Positions 23,201 to 37,000 of a DNA stretch of 64,000 nucleotides are shown here, one piece after another (the stretch's first letter is position 1; each line of letters begins with the position of its first letter). The notes below the pieces were generated by a model. That model worked only from the letters and a program-made list of their open reading frames with translations, did no database searches and was not told the DNA's origin. The DNA comes from Branchiostoma floridae (lineage: Eukaryota; Chordata; Leptocardii; Amphioxiformes; Branchiostomatidae), in assembly GCF_000003815.2 (NCBI RefSeq), contig NC_049991.1, positions 17,704,580 to 17,768,579 on the forward strand. The letters are read 5' to 3'. The position numbers and the translations under genes are program-made.

Positions 23201-26200
23201 AAGGGCAATTATACTTGTCTGGCTTTATAGATACAGATACAGGCATTTAAGGACTGAAAATCTTATCAGGGCAATGATGTGATAGTAAACTGCAGGGGTG
23301 CCGGAAGCATACTGAAGTCCATAGTTTGCATTATCTGGTCATTATTACAATATAGTCTTTCAGAACAGAGGTTAACATTCAAAGTTTTCAAATGAATAAA
23401 TCACGTATCGTAAGAGAAGGAATGGTTTATTTGGGCAGGTAAAAAAAATACATCGCAGCCACAGGTTGAACTGCATACTTTTTACTGATTAATTCTAAAG
23501 AAATACTGATTTCAAAGCGGATTACAACAAAGCATTTATAATAACCATCTTGACAATACATCTCAAAACATTAAAGGTTTAGAATGACATGAGACAACTG
23601 ACCTGACTTAGCTGGCCATGCAGTGGAATGGCATTGAAGCCCAGGTTCCTGAGCAGGAAGGCCGTACGCTGGGTGTTGTTACACGTGCTGCAGAACACCA
23701 TGAAGGAGTTACCCGCAAGCTCGTTCAGGATGGACACCAGGTAGACATCCTGCAAAAACAGAATTATGCATATGGTAAGAACATTATCAACATAGTAGTC
23801 ACTTGTTATGTCAATCATTTCACAAAGGCGGTAAAACTAGATAAACAACAAAAGAGCCATTAGAGAAAATAGACAGACTGTACATTGGGTGTATGAAGGA
23901 GTTACCCTTATTATGCTCATTTAGGAGCGAACAACAACATTATTGACAACAACAAAAGTACATGGTAAATCTATTCCAAAAACACACTGTAAACTGTCTT
24001 TAAACAAGCAGGAGACAACAATGTATTATCTTTAAAAATGATCAGAAAAACAATGTTTAAACAACAATAACTTCCAAGGGAATAACATTGACTGTTTGAA
24101 AGGGTGAAATATTTTAGACAATGTAGGAAAAGTATAGTAAGCACAGCAAGTATATAACTTGGTAACACTTGTTGATGACTGTTGTTCATACCTTGTATTT
24201 GCTGGGTATAAAGAGGTAGGACTGCTGCAAGGTGTCCACTGTTTTGTACTTGGAGTTCACTTCCACTTTTACAGGGTTGGATAGGGAAGCTCGCTGTAAC
24301 TTTGCCACCTGGACGTTAAGAGGTGTAAATATTAGAATCAAGGTTCTGGCATCAATTCAGGGCAAAAGTATACACTATCAAGAGTGGATTTAAGAACATT
24401 GATTGTCAATAGTCAATTTTTGTTTACATTGCTTTAATTCTCTCAGTGTAGAGGCTGACTATGCGTTATATGAAAAGGTCAAGATGATGAGATGCTTAAC
24501 CAATCTGAAGGCTGCACTTCTACTGCTAACCGATAGGTGTCCTTCCTGTGTAAGATTGATTCCTCTCACCATGCAGGCATACTTACCTCAAAGGTAATAT
24601 GAATAAATCAAGGATCCTACTTTGAAAGGACCAATTTCTAAATATGCATATATGCCACTGTTTACGTGCGTTGATCTATGGTAGACTACAAAAACTGATT
24701 ATAGTGCACTGTACCTCATAGTGCATACATGTAACTCGAGTTTTGTATTTACCTTTTTGGTCATGGTTGCAGAGAACAGATAGGTATGTCTCTCTCTGGG
24801 GATAACCTTAAGAATCTTGTCTACCTGCAAGAGGAACATCCAGAACAGCGGCATTGGTGATTTCTGCTTCAGCAACACCCTGGACATTGCATCTTATACA
24901 GTCATGTACTATCTACCAAATTGAATGCAGATCTTAATAGAAAAGGTTATTGCAAATTCTTGCACGTGGGCTAATTGCAGGCAACATGAGAAATTCAGAC
25001 AAAGTAAAAACAACATCAAAGGTGTCTACTCTAGTCTAAAACTAGTAAAAGCTAACTCTACATCCTGGGTTATTTGGTTCGACTTTCTAAGACAGTGGAA
25101 GACAAAAGATCCCACCTTTTCTATTATGTGTGGGTTTTGTGAAGTTAGAAGGAGAATTGTTTTCTTTTTGTCGGTGAATGTTAAGAAGTTTGGATGGAAT
25201 TTGGTAGCCTCTTCAAATAGCTCTTTAATATCATTATGGTAAAAGTTACTAAAACACTTTGGCAACACACATTCTGATATTGTACAAAACATCTGACTTG
25301 CCTCAGCCTCGAAATCCATGTTGAGTATCCTGTCAGCTTCATCCAGCACCTATATGGACACAAACAGTTTAGATCAACACTTTACTAGTACTTCCGAAAA
25401 TTGTTTCATCAGGTTGGTAGAATATAGGATGAAGAAAACAGCGCTTTCTCACTGCAAAAGTGCCACCTACATCGGCTACATATGGCGGTGAGAAGCAGAA
25501 CTCCAGTTAGAAGCTCTGACGAAGGTGTCTGAGAGACATCGAGACATAAGCAATGTAAGTACCTACAGGTTGTGTAATAAGAATTCTCCTTCATCCTACT
25601 TTACTAGTACATTTGTACTGATACTCCCAAGCAGAGGTTGGTGGGGACGGCTGATAGAGAAAGATGGCATACAAGGAAAAGGTCAAGATTTTCCCCATCA
25701 ACCTCTGCTTGAAGAGTACATTACTGCTGTCTTTGTACCTCAGTCCTGGCACGGAAATTTGCTTGTTGTAATGATGGGATCCTGTTCGTCTGAGATATCT
25801 GAATTTCATGACATGAAACTAATGAAAATGTAGCCTGACTGGTAGTTTACTGGGGCTCCCATACTTACCCTCATCCATTAGAGTACATTCCAAGACACCA
25901 TGAGGGTTTTTAGGCGATATTTATAATTAGTCTGAATTATTTTGAATAAAAGAATATCTGAGCCACAATAATTAAATTATTTTTAAAAAAATTGACTAAG
26001 AAAATACTCATTTATTTGAATTTCTTTGAATATTTTAGAAACATTTTGAAAGTAACTGTACAAAAATATCTTTATTTAGAATAATTGTGAAACCTCTCTG
26101 TGATTATTTCACATTTACAAATATTTACAAAAAATGGTAAACCTGGCCAAATGGTAAAATTAGTTTATTGCCCCGTAAAAGTAAGCCCTATTGTTGCATC

Positions 26201-29200
26201 TGTATATTTTTAGATTTCACTGCTGGGCACTGGTGGATCCTTTGTGGTGGGCCATTGTTGCATGGCACCCAACCATACTTTGCAAGGATGTGTGAATTGC
26301 TATCTTCCTAGCCCACCGAACCATTTACAAAAAATGGTAGAAAATTGTAAATAATGGTAGAATGCTGTTATCATTATTTAGAAACCATTAGAAGTATCCA
26401 ATTCCACACCATGAATATTTCCAAAGTTTTACAGGACCAGGGAAATATTTATAAAGTTGAAACAGTGTTAGAAATATTTCTGAAGTATCAAATGTCCTAG
26501 ACATATAATTACAAAACTTTAAAATCAATTCTAAACACTGGCAACAAACATCCGCATGGTGTCTTGGAATGGACTCTAATGCATGGGGAGAGAATGGGAG
26601 ACCTGGTAAACTAACCAGGCAATACTCAGGCTAATGAAAACAAATTTTTGTAAGCTTAGAATTACAGATTTGACAGCAAAAATGAACAATATGAGCTAAG
26701 TAAACAATATGTGGGACAGAGAAAGATTGGAAGCAGGAGACAGGCCTGGTATATCTACATCTACAGACAGCAATCTTACCTTTCTACCTAGCTTTTGGTA
26801 CTAAATCGTATCAGCTAAATGTTTATGACAGCAGGGGGAAGGTGATGAGGACTCTCTTCAAGTTCCAACATAAACATCAAATTGAGCCTCTTCCTTACCA
26901 ACTTCGACCATAAACGTCAAAATGAACCTTTTTGCTGTACCGGAAGTTAGAAAATAAACATCAAATAGAGCCTTTTTCTGACCAAGTTTGACCATAAAAA
27001 GCCTATTTCTCTACTAAGGTTGACCATAAACATCAAATTAAACCTTTTTCCTGACCAAGTTTGACCATAAACAGCCAATTTCCCAACAAAGTCTGACCAT
27101 AAAAACCAAATTGAACCTTTTTCCTAACCAAGTTGGAAAATAAACGTCAAATTGAACCTTTCTGCTGCCCTGGAAGTTAGAAAATAAACATCAAATAGAG
27201 CCTTTTTCTGACCAAGTTTGACCATAAAAAGCCTATTTTCCAACCAAGTTTGGCCATAAACATCAAATTGAACCTTTTTCCTGACCTAATAGAGCCATTT
27301 TGTTGACCAAGGTCCACCATAGACATCAAACAGCGCCCATTTTTCCTAACCAAGTTTAACCATTACCATTCAAATAGAACATATTTCATAACCCCTTTGC
27401 CTCACTACATTGACCATACACATCAAATAGTCTTTTCCCAAACGAGTGTGACCACAAAAATTGAATAGAATCTTCTCCCTAACCCCTTCTATTCCAACCT
27501 ATATATACAAATGTATGTGTATTGTGTACATGTATGTGTGTTCATGTGTGTGTGAGTTTGTGTGTGTGAGTGTATGTATGCTTGTGTGTGTGTGTGTGTG
27601 TGAGTGAGTGTGTGTGTGAGTGTGTGTGTTGACAGTAGCTCTTCAACAACATGTCTTTTCTTCATAACATCGTTTCCAAACGTACCATTATAGTAAATGT
27701 AACTTTGCCAAGTTCCCCCTCACATATAATGAAAATGAAGACCTGACACTCCAAAGCCCTGAGGTCAACCAAAAGCTAACAAGTTTGCACCAGTTTCTAA
27801 ATGTGTCCACAGACGGCAGGTGTTGCGGAAAGATAAGATTGGACCTGCTGCCCTGGACGACACACAGGTCAGCAGGCCGCACACAGCGTTAACCTGTTAT
27901 AAATGACCAGCTGTTTTTGCTCATATGAATCTTTCACAACAGTAAATGGAGACAGATGCTTTGGGTCAGTTTGTAGCTAGCGATGCATGTATCCCTGGTC
28001 CAGAAAAAAATGAGTTTGGTTTGGACTTATAAATATTTTAGAGGGTGGAAATACATGTATGCTGATTAATGTCCTGTGCATTTCCTAGGTTGCATCACAT
28101 AACTCACAGCAACAACAAGGGGCAGCCTGGGTTAATTGAACCTTCATGCTAGGAATGATGATAGATTTTGCATGCAGTGTAAAGGTGCTGGCATGTGGAT
28201 TTCAGTTTAAAATTGACCATACGTCCTACTTTATTGTGAACAAAGCCTTGCTGGCACAGTCAATGTTGCGATTCACACTAACATACCTGACCTAGTTATC
28301 ATCAAAAAGAAGAAAAAAACTTTTGGAAAAAGAAAAATCAATTCACAAAATAAGCTTTTTTTCGGTGGGTCATTCCTGACACCAATATACTCCAACAGAA
28401 GCATGATTCTGTATATAAGGAAGAGGGTTCAAGTAATGTTCTTTGAGCCAAGGAGTTTCAAGAAATGTTACAGCTATCTTACTAAAGCTTAAAATCTTGC
28501 CACCATCTTACCAGGTACTTGAGTGCTCTGAGGTTGAAGCCTTTGGTGTTCTCAAGATGGTCTACCAGTCTGCCAGGGGTGGCTGGAATGGAAAAGGCAC
28601 AAAAACTGAGAAAATCTCCCCAATGTAAAATTTCTTCCATTTTCTGAGTGTCGATCTAATGGTTCCAACATTCACCAATGAAAAATGAAGTAACAAGAAA
28701 TAACTTACCAATGATGACGTGAGGCTTCTTGGCGAGTTGCAGGGCCTGAGTGACCATGTCGATTCCTCCAACTACCACAACTGGCAAGAAAAAAAAAGTC
28801 CTTTTATTATACAGATTAGATCTTCTATACTGTACATGTGAAAAATTTGCTTACATGTACATCTATACACAGCATGGATGACAAACATATGTTAATTCAA
28901 AACAGGAATGAAAGTCTAGGATACAATGTCTGATGTTAGCAGACAATCTATATGTCATAGGAATATGACTGCAGAGGATCTTTTAAAAAGCTACTCTTTA
29001 TGCCATGATATTGTAAAGCAAACTCTATCCGTATATAAATCTGTATCTACAGGGTTGAACAAGTTTTCTAAAATCCACTTGTCCTATCGGGCAAGCACAT
29101 AAAAAATGTACTTGCCCGAACCAATTTTTCACTTGCCCAAAATTCAAATGTCACTGTTACTAGTATATGCATTTTCACTTCCAGCAATGGAATTCTCTGT

Positions 29201-31086
29201 AGACAATTGCTTGATGTCATGACTGTAAAAAGTAACAAGTATATCAAAATTGCACTAAAATCAATGGAAAAATCTTACTTGCCCAATCGGACAAGTGGGG
29301 TAGGACATACACTTGCCCGAACAGCACTTTCACTTGCCCTGGACAATAGGGCTAGTGGACTTGTTTATCCCTGATCTATGTAGGCAGTATGACCACCCTT
29401 TGGCATAACACACCAGTTTAAAAAACTAAAAAGGCATGTCAGCAGGCGGTTCAATTACACTGAACGACCTGTCACACCTAAGCATTGCACATCTATCTGT
29501 AAGTATACTTTACAACTGTCCAGTGAATACGCCCCTACTCAGTACTGTGCTTAGTGATAACAAATTCCACTCAACGATGATAAGGTCTGGGTAAATACGA
29601 ACTTCAGTGTCAGTTCATATATATATGAATAAGTCCCAAACTACCATAAATATTGCATGCCTTACCACATTTGATGCCTATGGAGGATCCCAGTGCCTCG
29701 AACTGCTCGGAGATCTGGAAGGCGAGTTCTCTGGTCGGGGTGAGGACCAGAGCAAACAGCCTCTGTGGTTTCTCCAGCAGACTCTGCAGGATGGGCAGGG
29801 CAAAGGTTCCCGTCTTCCCTGAACCTGTCTCTGCAAGGCCGATCACATCCTTACCTACAAGAGGGGCAGGGATATTAGGGTAAGATTTTAATGCTTGGTG
29901 AAAACACGATAGCCCTAAGCCCAATTTGGTCACAACATACAAATACATTTAGCAAACAAACAAATAAATCCCATCTATACCTTTTGGATTACAATGTATA
30001 TTTTGGGCAAATACAATAGGTGGATCATGTAGCCCAGTCCACCTTAGTCAAGACATGTACATAAAAAATATGAAATGTACAATGTGACGAACATGCAGCT
30101 ATTTTCTTATTCGTTGGTCAGACTTTTAGCAGGTAATATTCATAGCAAGGAGATATGTCCAAATATCAGCAATTACTGCATGCAATAGAATGGATTTGAA
30201 ATAAGTACATATTTTTAGTATACAAGCCTGGTATCCAACAGTATCATAGCCCCAAAATCTCTTCTGTCCTCTATGCAAGGATAGGCTAATATACTTATAG
30301 TAAATGGCAACTTTTCATTATCATACAGTTGAAAAATCTGGATGCCACACCGACCTTCCAATGCCAGTGGTATGGCCTCGGTCTGGATCTTGGTAGGCGT
30401 CGTCCACTTCAGGTGTTCACACGCCTCACATAGTACATCCACAACACCCTGTTGATGATGGGAAAATCAAATATCATAATTCATTGGTATGAATCAAAAT
30501 ATTATTTAATGTAACAATTGAGTAAGGATGTGAAGGGACATAAAAGTGGTGGAAGAATTTTTCTTAGACTATACTAGGAAAACACACATCTATGCAAGCA
30601 ACCTCCTTGGTGCAACTTATATGATACGAAGATTGATTTGTGCTTGAGTCTGAATTCCAGTCACTAACATGTAGAAGTGAAGGGTGGGAGGGGGGCACAC
30701 AAAGTTTATGTTAAGTCAAAAGAAATTACGTATAAATTTACCTTAGACGTTCTTGTCCTATAATCTATCGATTTACGTTACCATTTGAACCAACGTGCAA
30801 TTGTCATTTGCCATGGAATCATTTTCTAGTAGAGTAAAAACGACGGTAGCGGCAAATTTTCCGTCTGCTACCGTACCAGCATGTGTGGACACAGAAACAG
30901 CAGGTTAGATAGCGTTATAAAACGACTATTTCTGTAAGCTAAGTGGTCATTCATGGTGTACACGACAATTAAGTATTCCTTAAATATACATGTATTCAAC
31001 AGCCTTACCAAATCCTTGAAAGTGGTCTTCTTTTCTTCTGTTTCTTGCGACATTTCTGACGAACTCTCATCACTGGAGGAAGCCAT
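20253..31086 (-). CDS. DDX47: DEAD-box RNA helicase DDX47, complete, 13 exons
   Basis: Thirteen exons join in consistent phases: 31009-31086, 30355-30448, 29666-29854, 28709-28780, 28512-28582, 25302-25349, 24753-24824, 24192-24308, 23603-23749, 22807-22944, 21822-21892, 20848-20977, 20253-20384. They give 452 aa, close to the usual length of about 455. Helicase signatures in order: FKDLG and the Q motif ([14 protein letters not shown]), AETGSGKT (I), PTRELAF (Ia), TPGRLVDHL (Ib), [12 protein letters not shown] (II), SATMTKK (III), MVFCSTCNN (IV), [10 protein letters not shown] (V), [11 protein letters not shown] (VI). The C-terminal tail is Lys-rich with an Asp run (DDDDD), typical of a nucleolar protein. 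Known role of the family: the Rrp3/DDX47 helicase acts in early pre-rRNA processing for the small ribosomal subunit. Intron 6 uses a GC donor (GAG|GCAAGT). Intron 11 contains four decoy copies of the start of exon 12. Confidence 0.96.
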
Positions 31087-34000
31087 CTTGTTGCTCAATG
31101 TCCGGAAATGGACGAGTCCAATGTTCTGATGGGGCCTTATTCAAATAAAGGCATTTCAAAGAAAACATTAAAAAGTATAAAGCACACAATTATACAATAA
31201 AACAACAAAATAATAAAGTGTTTTAAAAGAAATACAATTTTAAGACTAAGGATGGCTAGTTATAACATTGTTCATAGCACTACGAAGATATTGTGTACCT
31301 ATGATCAAAGTGGTAGATTTAAACCCCTATATAGTGTCTGATTGGCTTCTCGTGTTGTAACAACTTTCCGATCCTGCACGCTGATTGGTCATACCGGATT
31401 TGTTACTGATGATTGGGTAGATTTCAACATGGCCGCTGCATATCACATCAGTGTCTCTTTTCACCCGATCTTCTCTGTTTTCCACATTTGTCAACGGGCC
31501 TGCCGTCACACACTCAGCAGCAGGAAGTAGGGGAACTCGCCAACTGTCTGTCCGTGCTTCCCGTTTGTGTCGATCCCTCCCTCTGTGGAATTTTTGGCGA
31601 GTCTCCCGGCGTAGTATTGCTTCCGGACGGGGTTTGACAACAACACAGCAGCGAGTTTTGATGTTTTGGAAGTGAAGTTGAAGATTTGGAGTTTGCCCTC
31701 TCGCCGCACCGTGCCTGGGGGGTGCGAACGCCACAAGTGGCCCGGAGGCCTTCTCTACGATTTTCCGAGTAGTTATCCTTCCTCTACGGTAGTTTAGACA
31801 GCCGTATACGGTCACAGATGTTGTACAGGATGTCTAAAAGTAGCGGCTAGCTAGCGGTCCACACGCCGGGCGTTGTTGTATACAAACCTTAGAATAATTT
31901 TAAGAGTACCGCTACTTTTAGGGCTACAACTATCGTCAACCCGGCAGCTTGGCTGTCCACATAGACTTCATGCTGGGAGAGAGTACGTTCCAAGATGTTT
32001 CTTCCGCCACGACAAGAACTAGTAGTACAGAGCATCTACAAGACGCCCGGGAGCTGGGAAGAAGAGGAGTTATGATGAGTTCTCCGGAGTCGGATTTTCG
32101 GGAGCAGATGATCCAGGTGTTCCAGGTGTGTGATAAGGATGGCAGGGGGTCCATCAGCGTGGAGCATCTCCAGGCACTCATCCTGGAGCACTCCGGAGAA
32201 CAGGTAAGGATGGAGGAATTATAAAATAACACAAACTTCTCTAAAATCATTTGCAGAACCTGTAGTCGTGTAGAGAATGCGCTGAAAAACTCATAACAAA
32301 AAAGATCAACATTATAAATTATTTGATTCTAAAGAAATATCTTGCAAGGTTTGTCTTTAACTATGACTAGTATAAGCAAGGGGGATTAGGAATATAGTAG
32401 ATTATGTTGCTAGAGGTTTAAATAAAATGATACTTTTTTTCACAGTTTTAAAGAAATCATAAAGAAAACAAAACATAAAGAAAACAGTACAAAATAGAAA
32501 GCCTGAAAAAACGACTGAAAAGATGTCTGCTTGGAGAGTGTCATCTAGCCTCCTTCTTAGACTTCTACTTAAGTTCTAGCTGCACTGGCATTTCCTAGAA
32601 ATATTTAGGAGAGGGTTGATTTGCAATTTTCATGGTCTAACTCTAAGGTTATCTAACATCGATGAGCTCTGCTCTGTCATGCTGGGCATGGCTTTGTGGA
32701 AATCGTGTTGTCACCTCTGAACAGAAGATGAACTGAACTGAACTGATGCCGGAAGAAGGAATGTCTGTGCATCAGAGAATCTTAGCCTATGCTAAAAATC
32801 ACGAATAATAATAATAATCGGAATTACTGTACTGGGCCCCCTCCCAAAAAAAGGCAATGCCGCTGTAAATCTGCGAATGAGGCTACCAGTCCACTGTGTA
32901 AATGGTCGCGGTAATGCTGGAATTTGGACCCCAGACTTGGTAATGGTGGCGGGATGTTGTTAATGTGAGGACTGGAGTCACCAGACCATTTTAGAAGATT
33001 TACTGTCGTTGTTAAACGTGCATCAAGACCTCCCTAGCACCGCCGCGCTTCTTCCTTCAATTTATCAACAGGTTCCGTACACTTGAGGTGCTAGCAACTA
33101 GAGGTATAACTCGAAATTATGTAACATTTTAGGATGGAAAACCTAAAATACGCCATCTCTGGGGTATCATCAACTCCATAATTTCTGGATTCTTCCTAAA
33201 ATCCTGAATTTGTATTCTCGAACCTCTATTTCTACTGAAAAGTCTATAGAACATGTAATGAAATGAATGTACGAATGCCTAGTACAAGTATGATCATACA
33301 TATATATGAGGGATATTGAAAACCAAAATCCTGATACATTGTGTGTGACAGTGTGCGTTGATATTGGTGAGCACAGCCTTGAATGCGATAGCATCGGCAG
33401 ACACGGTCGGACATGAGATATGGATTTTCCACCAATTTATTGCATTCTGTGTCCATTATGTGGACATTAACTGCAGCACTAAGTGCTTTGAGTGGTCTAT
33501 GTAGGAAATAGTGTTGGGGGCACTGTAAAAGATATCGAGGTCTCTTCCTTACAAAATTATTTTGTTTATTTGGATGCAAGTTAGTACCAGTTACTGTCAT
33601 TTTTTTAAAAGTCAAAGAATGGTATACAAACAAGGAAAGTGTTGGTTCACACTATTACTATTAGAAAAGCTTGAATTATAGAATTTTAGCAATAATAATC
33701 ACAGCATGTTTTATTTTCCTTTGTCACCTGTTCTGCAAAGATGATTTGTTAATATGCAGATTACATTTTTTTGTTTAAAAGCATCATTTCATTTTAAAGG
33801 CAACAGGGTGATTTAAGTTCAGAGGCACAACCAAAAGCTTTTTGTCTAGAATTGAGTTTGAACTTCTGCGACTGTATAAGGCATGTCATTGCTATGAAAG
33901 ACTTCCATTGATTGTGAATGGCAATGCAGCGTGCCTGTAAGTCTGTCCATTTTTGTAGAAAGATACCCGTTAATTCCAATGTCTGGCATTGATCTGCCCA

Positions 34001-37000
34001 CAAAATCTACTTCATTTATCAGATTTTCCTCTGTATCATCAGATAGAAATACAAACTTAGTGCATATTATAATCTGATTTTCCATTGATGGTAAGACATG
34101 TATTATATATACCTCCTTCATTCAGAAATTGCAAAACAGCACAGTTCCTGCCTTCTGGGTATGCAGCATCATATCATATCTGTGGGTATGATCTGTTTCT
34201 CATGCCGCGGTTTGAATTTATGGAGCAGCCATAGGGCACTCCTACAGCAATGCAGACTCCCAATTTCTGGGAGTAAATGCAGTATATTTTCTTGGCTTGA
34301 ATTGAAAAAGCCCAGTAGACAATAGATGTACCGGGGTATTTTTTACTTAGTAATGTTTGAAAGGTTCCTAGAATACAAGAAAACACTGGTGTTTTTTTTA
34401 ACTCTGCTGCTTGGACCCACTGTCAATTATTGACCACATTTGAGGTCAGTTCTTAGTAGGGGACTGAACGGTAATTTGTCATGCCATGGGGTCATATTAG
34501 GAAGGACAATGATGCCAGGGCAAAGGGGAAAACCACAATCATCATGAATTCTGTTTTTAATGGTAATCCAGCCATGTCAGTACAAAGCTTCTAGAGCATG
34601 AATATTTCAATGTCTTGTTGATTTTTCTTTCATGTACATTTTTATGGGGATATACAGAAGACTTAGACAGGCTGTATTTTAATGCAGGCCATGTATCAAC
34701 ATCGGCCATACTAATAGAAGTGTTGATATGCATCGTGATATGTATGCTAGCTCGGCTTCCATCCCCTTGGGGGAACTGTTGCTTGAGATGCCCATCTCTG
34801 ATCTAGTAGAGGGAAGGGAGTGATGTGGAATAAATAATAAATGAGGCATTGGCTGAAGGGTGTGAATAATAGAGACACATATGTATGTGATGGTATATCT
34901 TCATTTATTTTCTTTGTTGGGGACAACCTATTGTTTTTGCTTGTGTGTTCTTTTTTTCCTCTTCTTTTTAATAGGAGCCGATCAAAGCTTAGAACAGCAT
35001 TAGGCTATGAGCTACATATATTGTAAATATCAAGGAGCTTTAAAAAAAAAAAATTCACCATTACATGAATATGGACAGTCTTTTTTTATTCATACACAAT
35101 ACTATAGTATAAGGCAAGTCTGATGGTGTAGTAAATGTGTGTGAGTACCTTGACAAAAGGCTAAAAGGAGAAACATTGTGCATTTTCGTGAAAATACTGC
35201 CTTTCTAGTTGTTTATATGTTTTATGATTTTCTAGGCTTGCCACCCTTAAGAGTATACATACTTATATCTCCAACACAGTTAACAACTAGATATATGTCT
35301 GTGTGTAATTAAGTCCCAGCCCTGCGACACGAGGGTGTTGCCAGCCCATTAACTGTAAGCCTCTTCATATCCATCAGCAAATTTTTGACCTCATAAAGCT
35401 TTAGTAAAAGAACATCAACACTCCATTTGGGTACTTCCAGGCAACGTTACAACTTTTACAATGTGATTTTCACATGCAAATAAATGCAAAGTTTTCCCAC
35501 CGGTATACTGTTAGGATACTAGGGATGCCAGATGGGGATGCCACTTTTCCTTAACTAGCTGTAGAGTTTCCTATCTCAGGGCTCGAAATACCACCTGCAT
35601 ATGCAGGTTAGTGCAGGTAAAATTGGACCTGTGCAGGTATTTCTGGTGTCTACCTGCACTTAACCTGCACTGGTCCATGTACTGGGTTTTATACATAAAT
35701 GTCATAATATGATGTAGGTGTATATGGATTGTTATTATAATATTAGCTGCACTGACTGTTACCACCTATAAAGTATAAAAGAAAAAATAGCAATGGTTCC
35801 CGAACAATTTTGATATGATCCATACTAGTACTTTCTACATTCAGAGTGGTGCAGGTAAAATTTGTCTGGTGCAGGTAATTTTCATTGTGCCAGTGCAGGT
35901 ATGCAGAAAAAAGTATTTCGAGCCCTGCTATCTATTACCAAGCAACTTTACGAAAATCTCAGAGCAGTACTCTTTGTACTGTAGACAGTGTAGTCCTTTT
36001 TATTTTGTATCTCTTATGATTTCCTAACGACTAAGGTACAATTAATGGCTCCAACATGCAATTATAGGTACATTGGTGTGTTTACTTTTGAGAAAAGATG
36101 AGGGATGCCAATAGACGAAAGCTCACACTGGGATATTTAATAGCTGAACACATGAACATCAAAAAGCGCAGTGTATTCCCATATGCCTCTTTTTGAACTG
36201 GAAGATATGCAGCCGTCTCCATATGCATAGATTGTTATCTGCATGTTTCCTAGATGTAAGTGTATTCACTAGAGTAGAGCTTATGTATCAAAGCGAAAGG
36301 CTCTCCCTCGAGATGTCATTTGTAAGTGCTAAATATATCAACGATTTATCTTCCTACATAGATACCCATCTCTTTATGCAAAGGTATTGTACTCGTATGT
36401 GAATGTGTGTTCAAGAATGGCAGTCAAGCTTGTAGTTGAATGTAGCTTCTGAGCTTTAAGATACGTTACAGACTTGACTTGAGGTCCAAAATACTTGTAA
36501 TACTCATAAATGTTTTTTTTTATTGGCTATAATAAGGTTTATGAAAATCTCAATGAACCTGTTATCGTAAGGGTACATCTGTCAGTTCAAAGGCAGGTGG
36601 GAGGTTTTTGGCCCATAGAGAGTGTCAAGATTTATGTCAGGATTTGTACATTAATGTTTTTAAAGTTCGGAGCTGCCAGTATATATATATATATATGTAT
36701 ATATTACTAGAATATATTTAGTAACACTAGCTCACCTTTATCTGTGGGGTAACCTGTATCCTTTGTTTTTTTCAAAACGGTATTTAGACACATTGAGTGA
36801 CAGTTGGTAGTTTTAAACTGCAATATGCTGAAAATATTGCAATTTGAAACCCGAATGTTTATCTACGTGATATCCTCAATTCTGTTTTTAAAAGCAAAGT
36901 ACGGACATAGGTTATCCCACGGAGAAGAATGAAACTTGAGTGAACCTAACCTAGGCCTTGACATTTTGTGTTCTATGTGTACAAATGTGCCTGTGTAGGT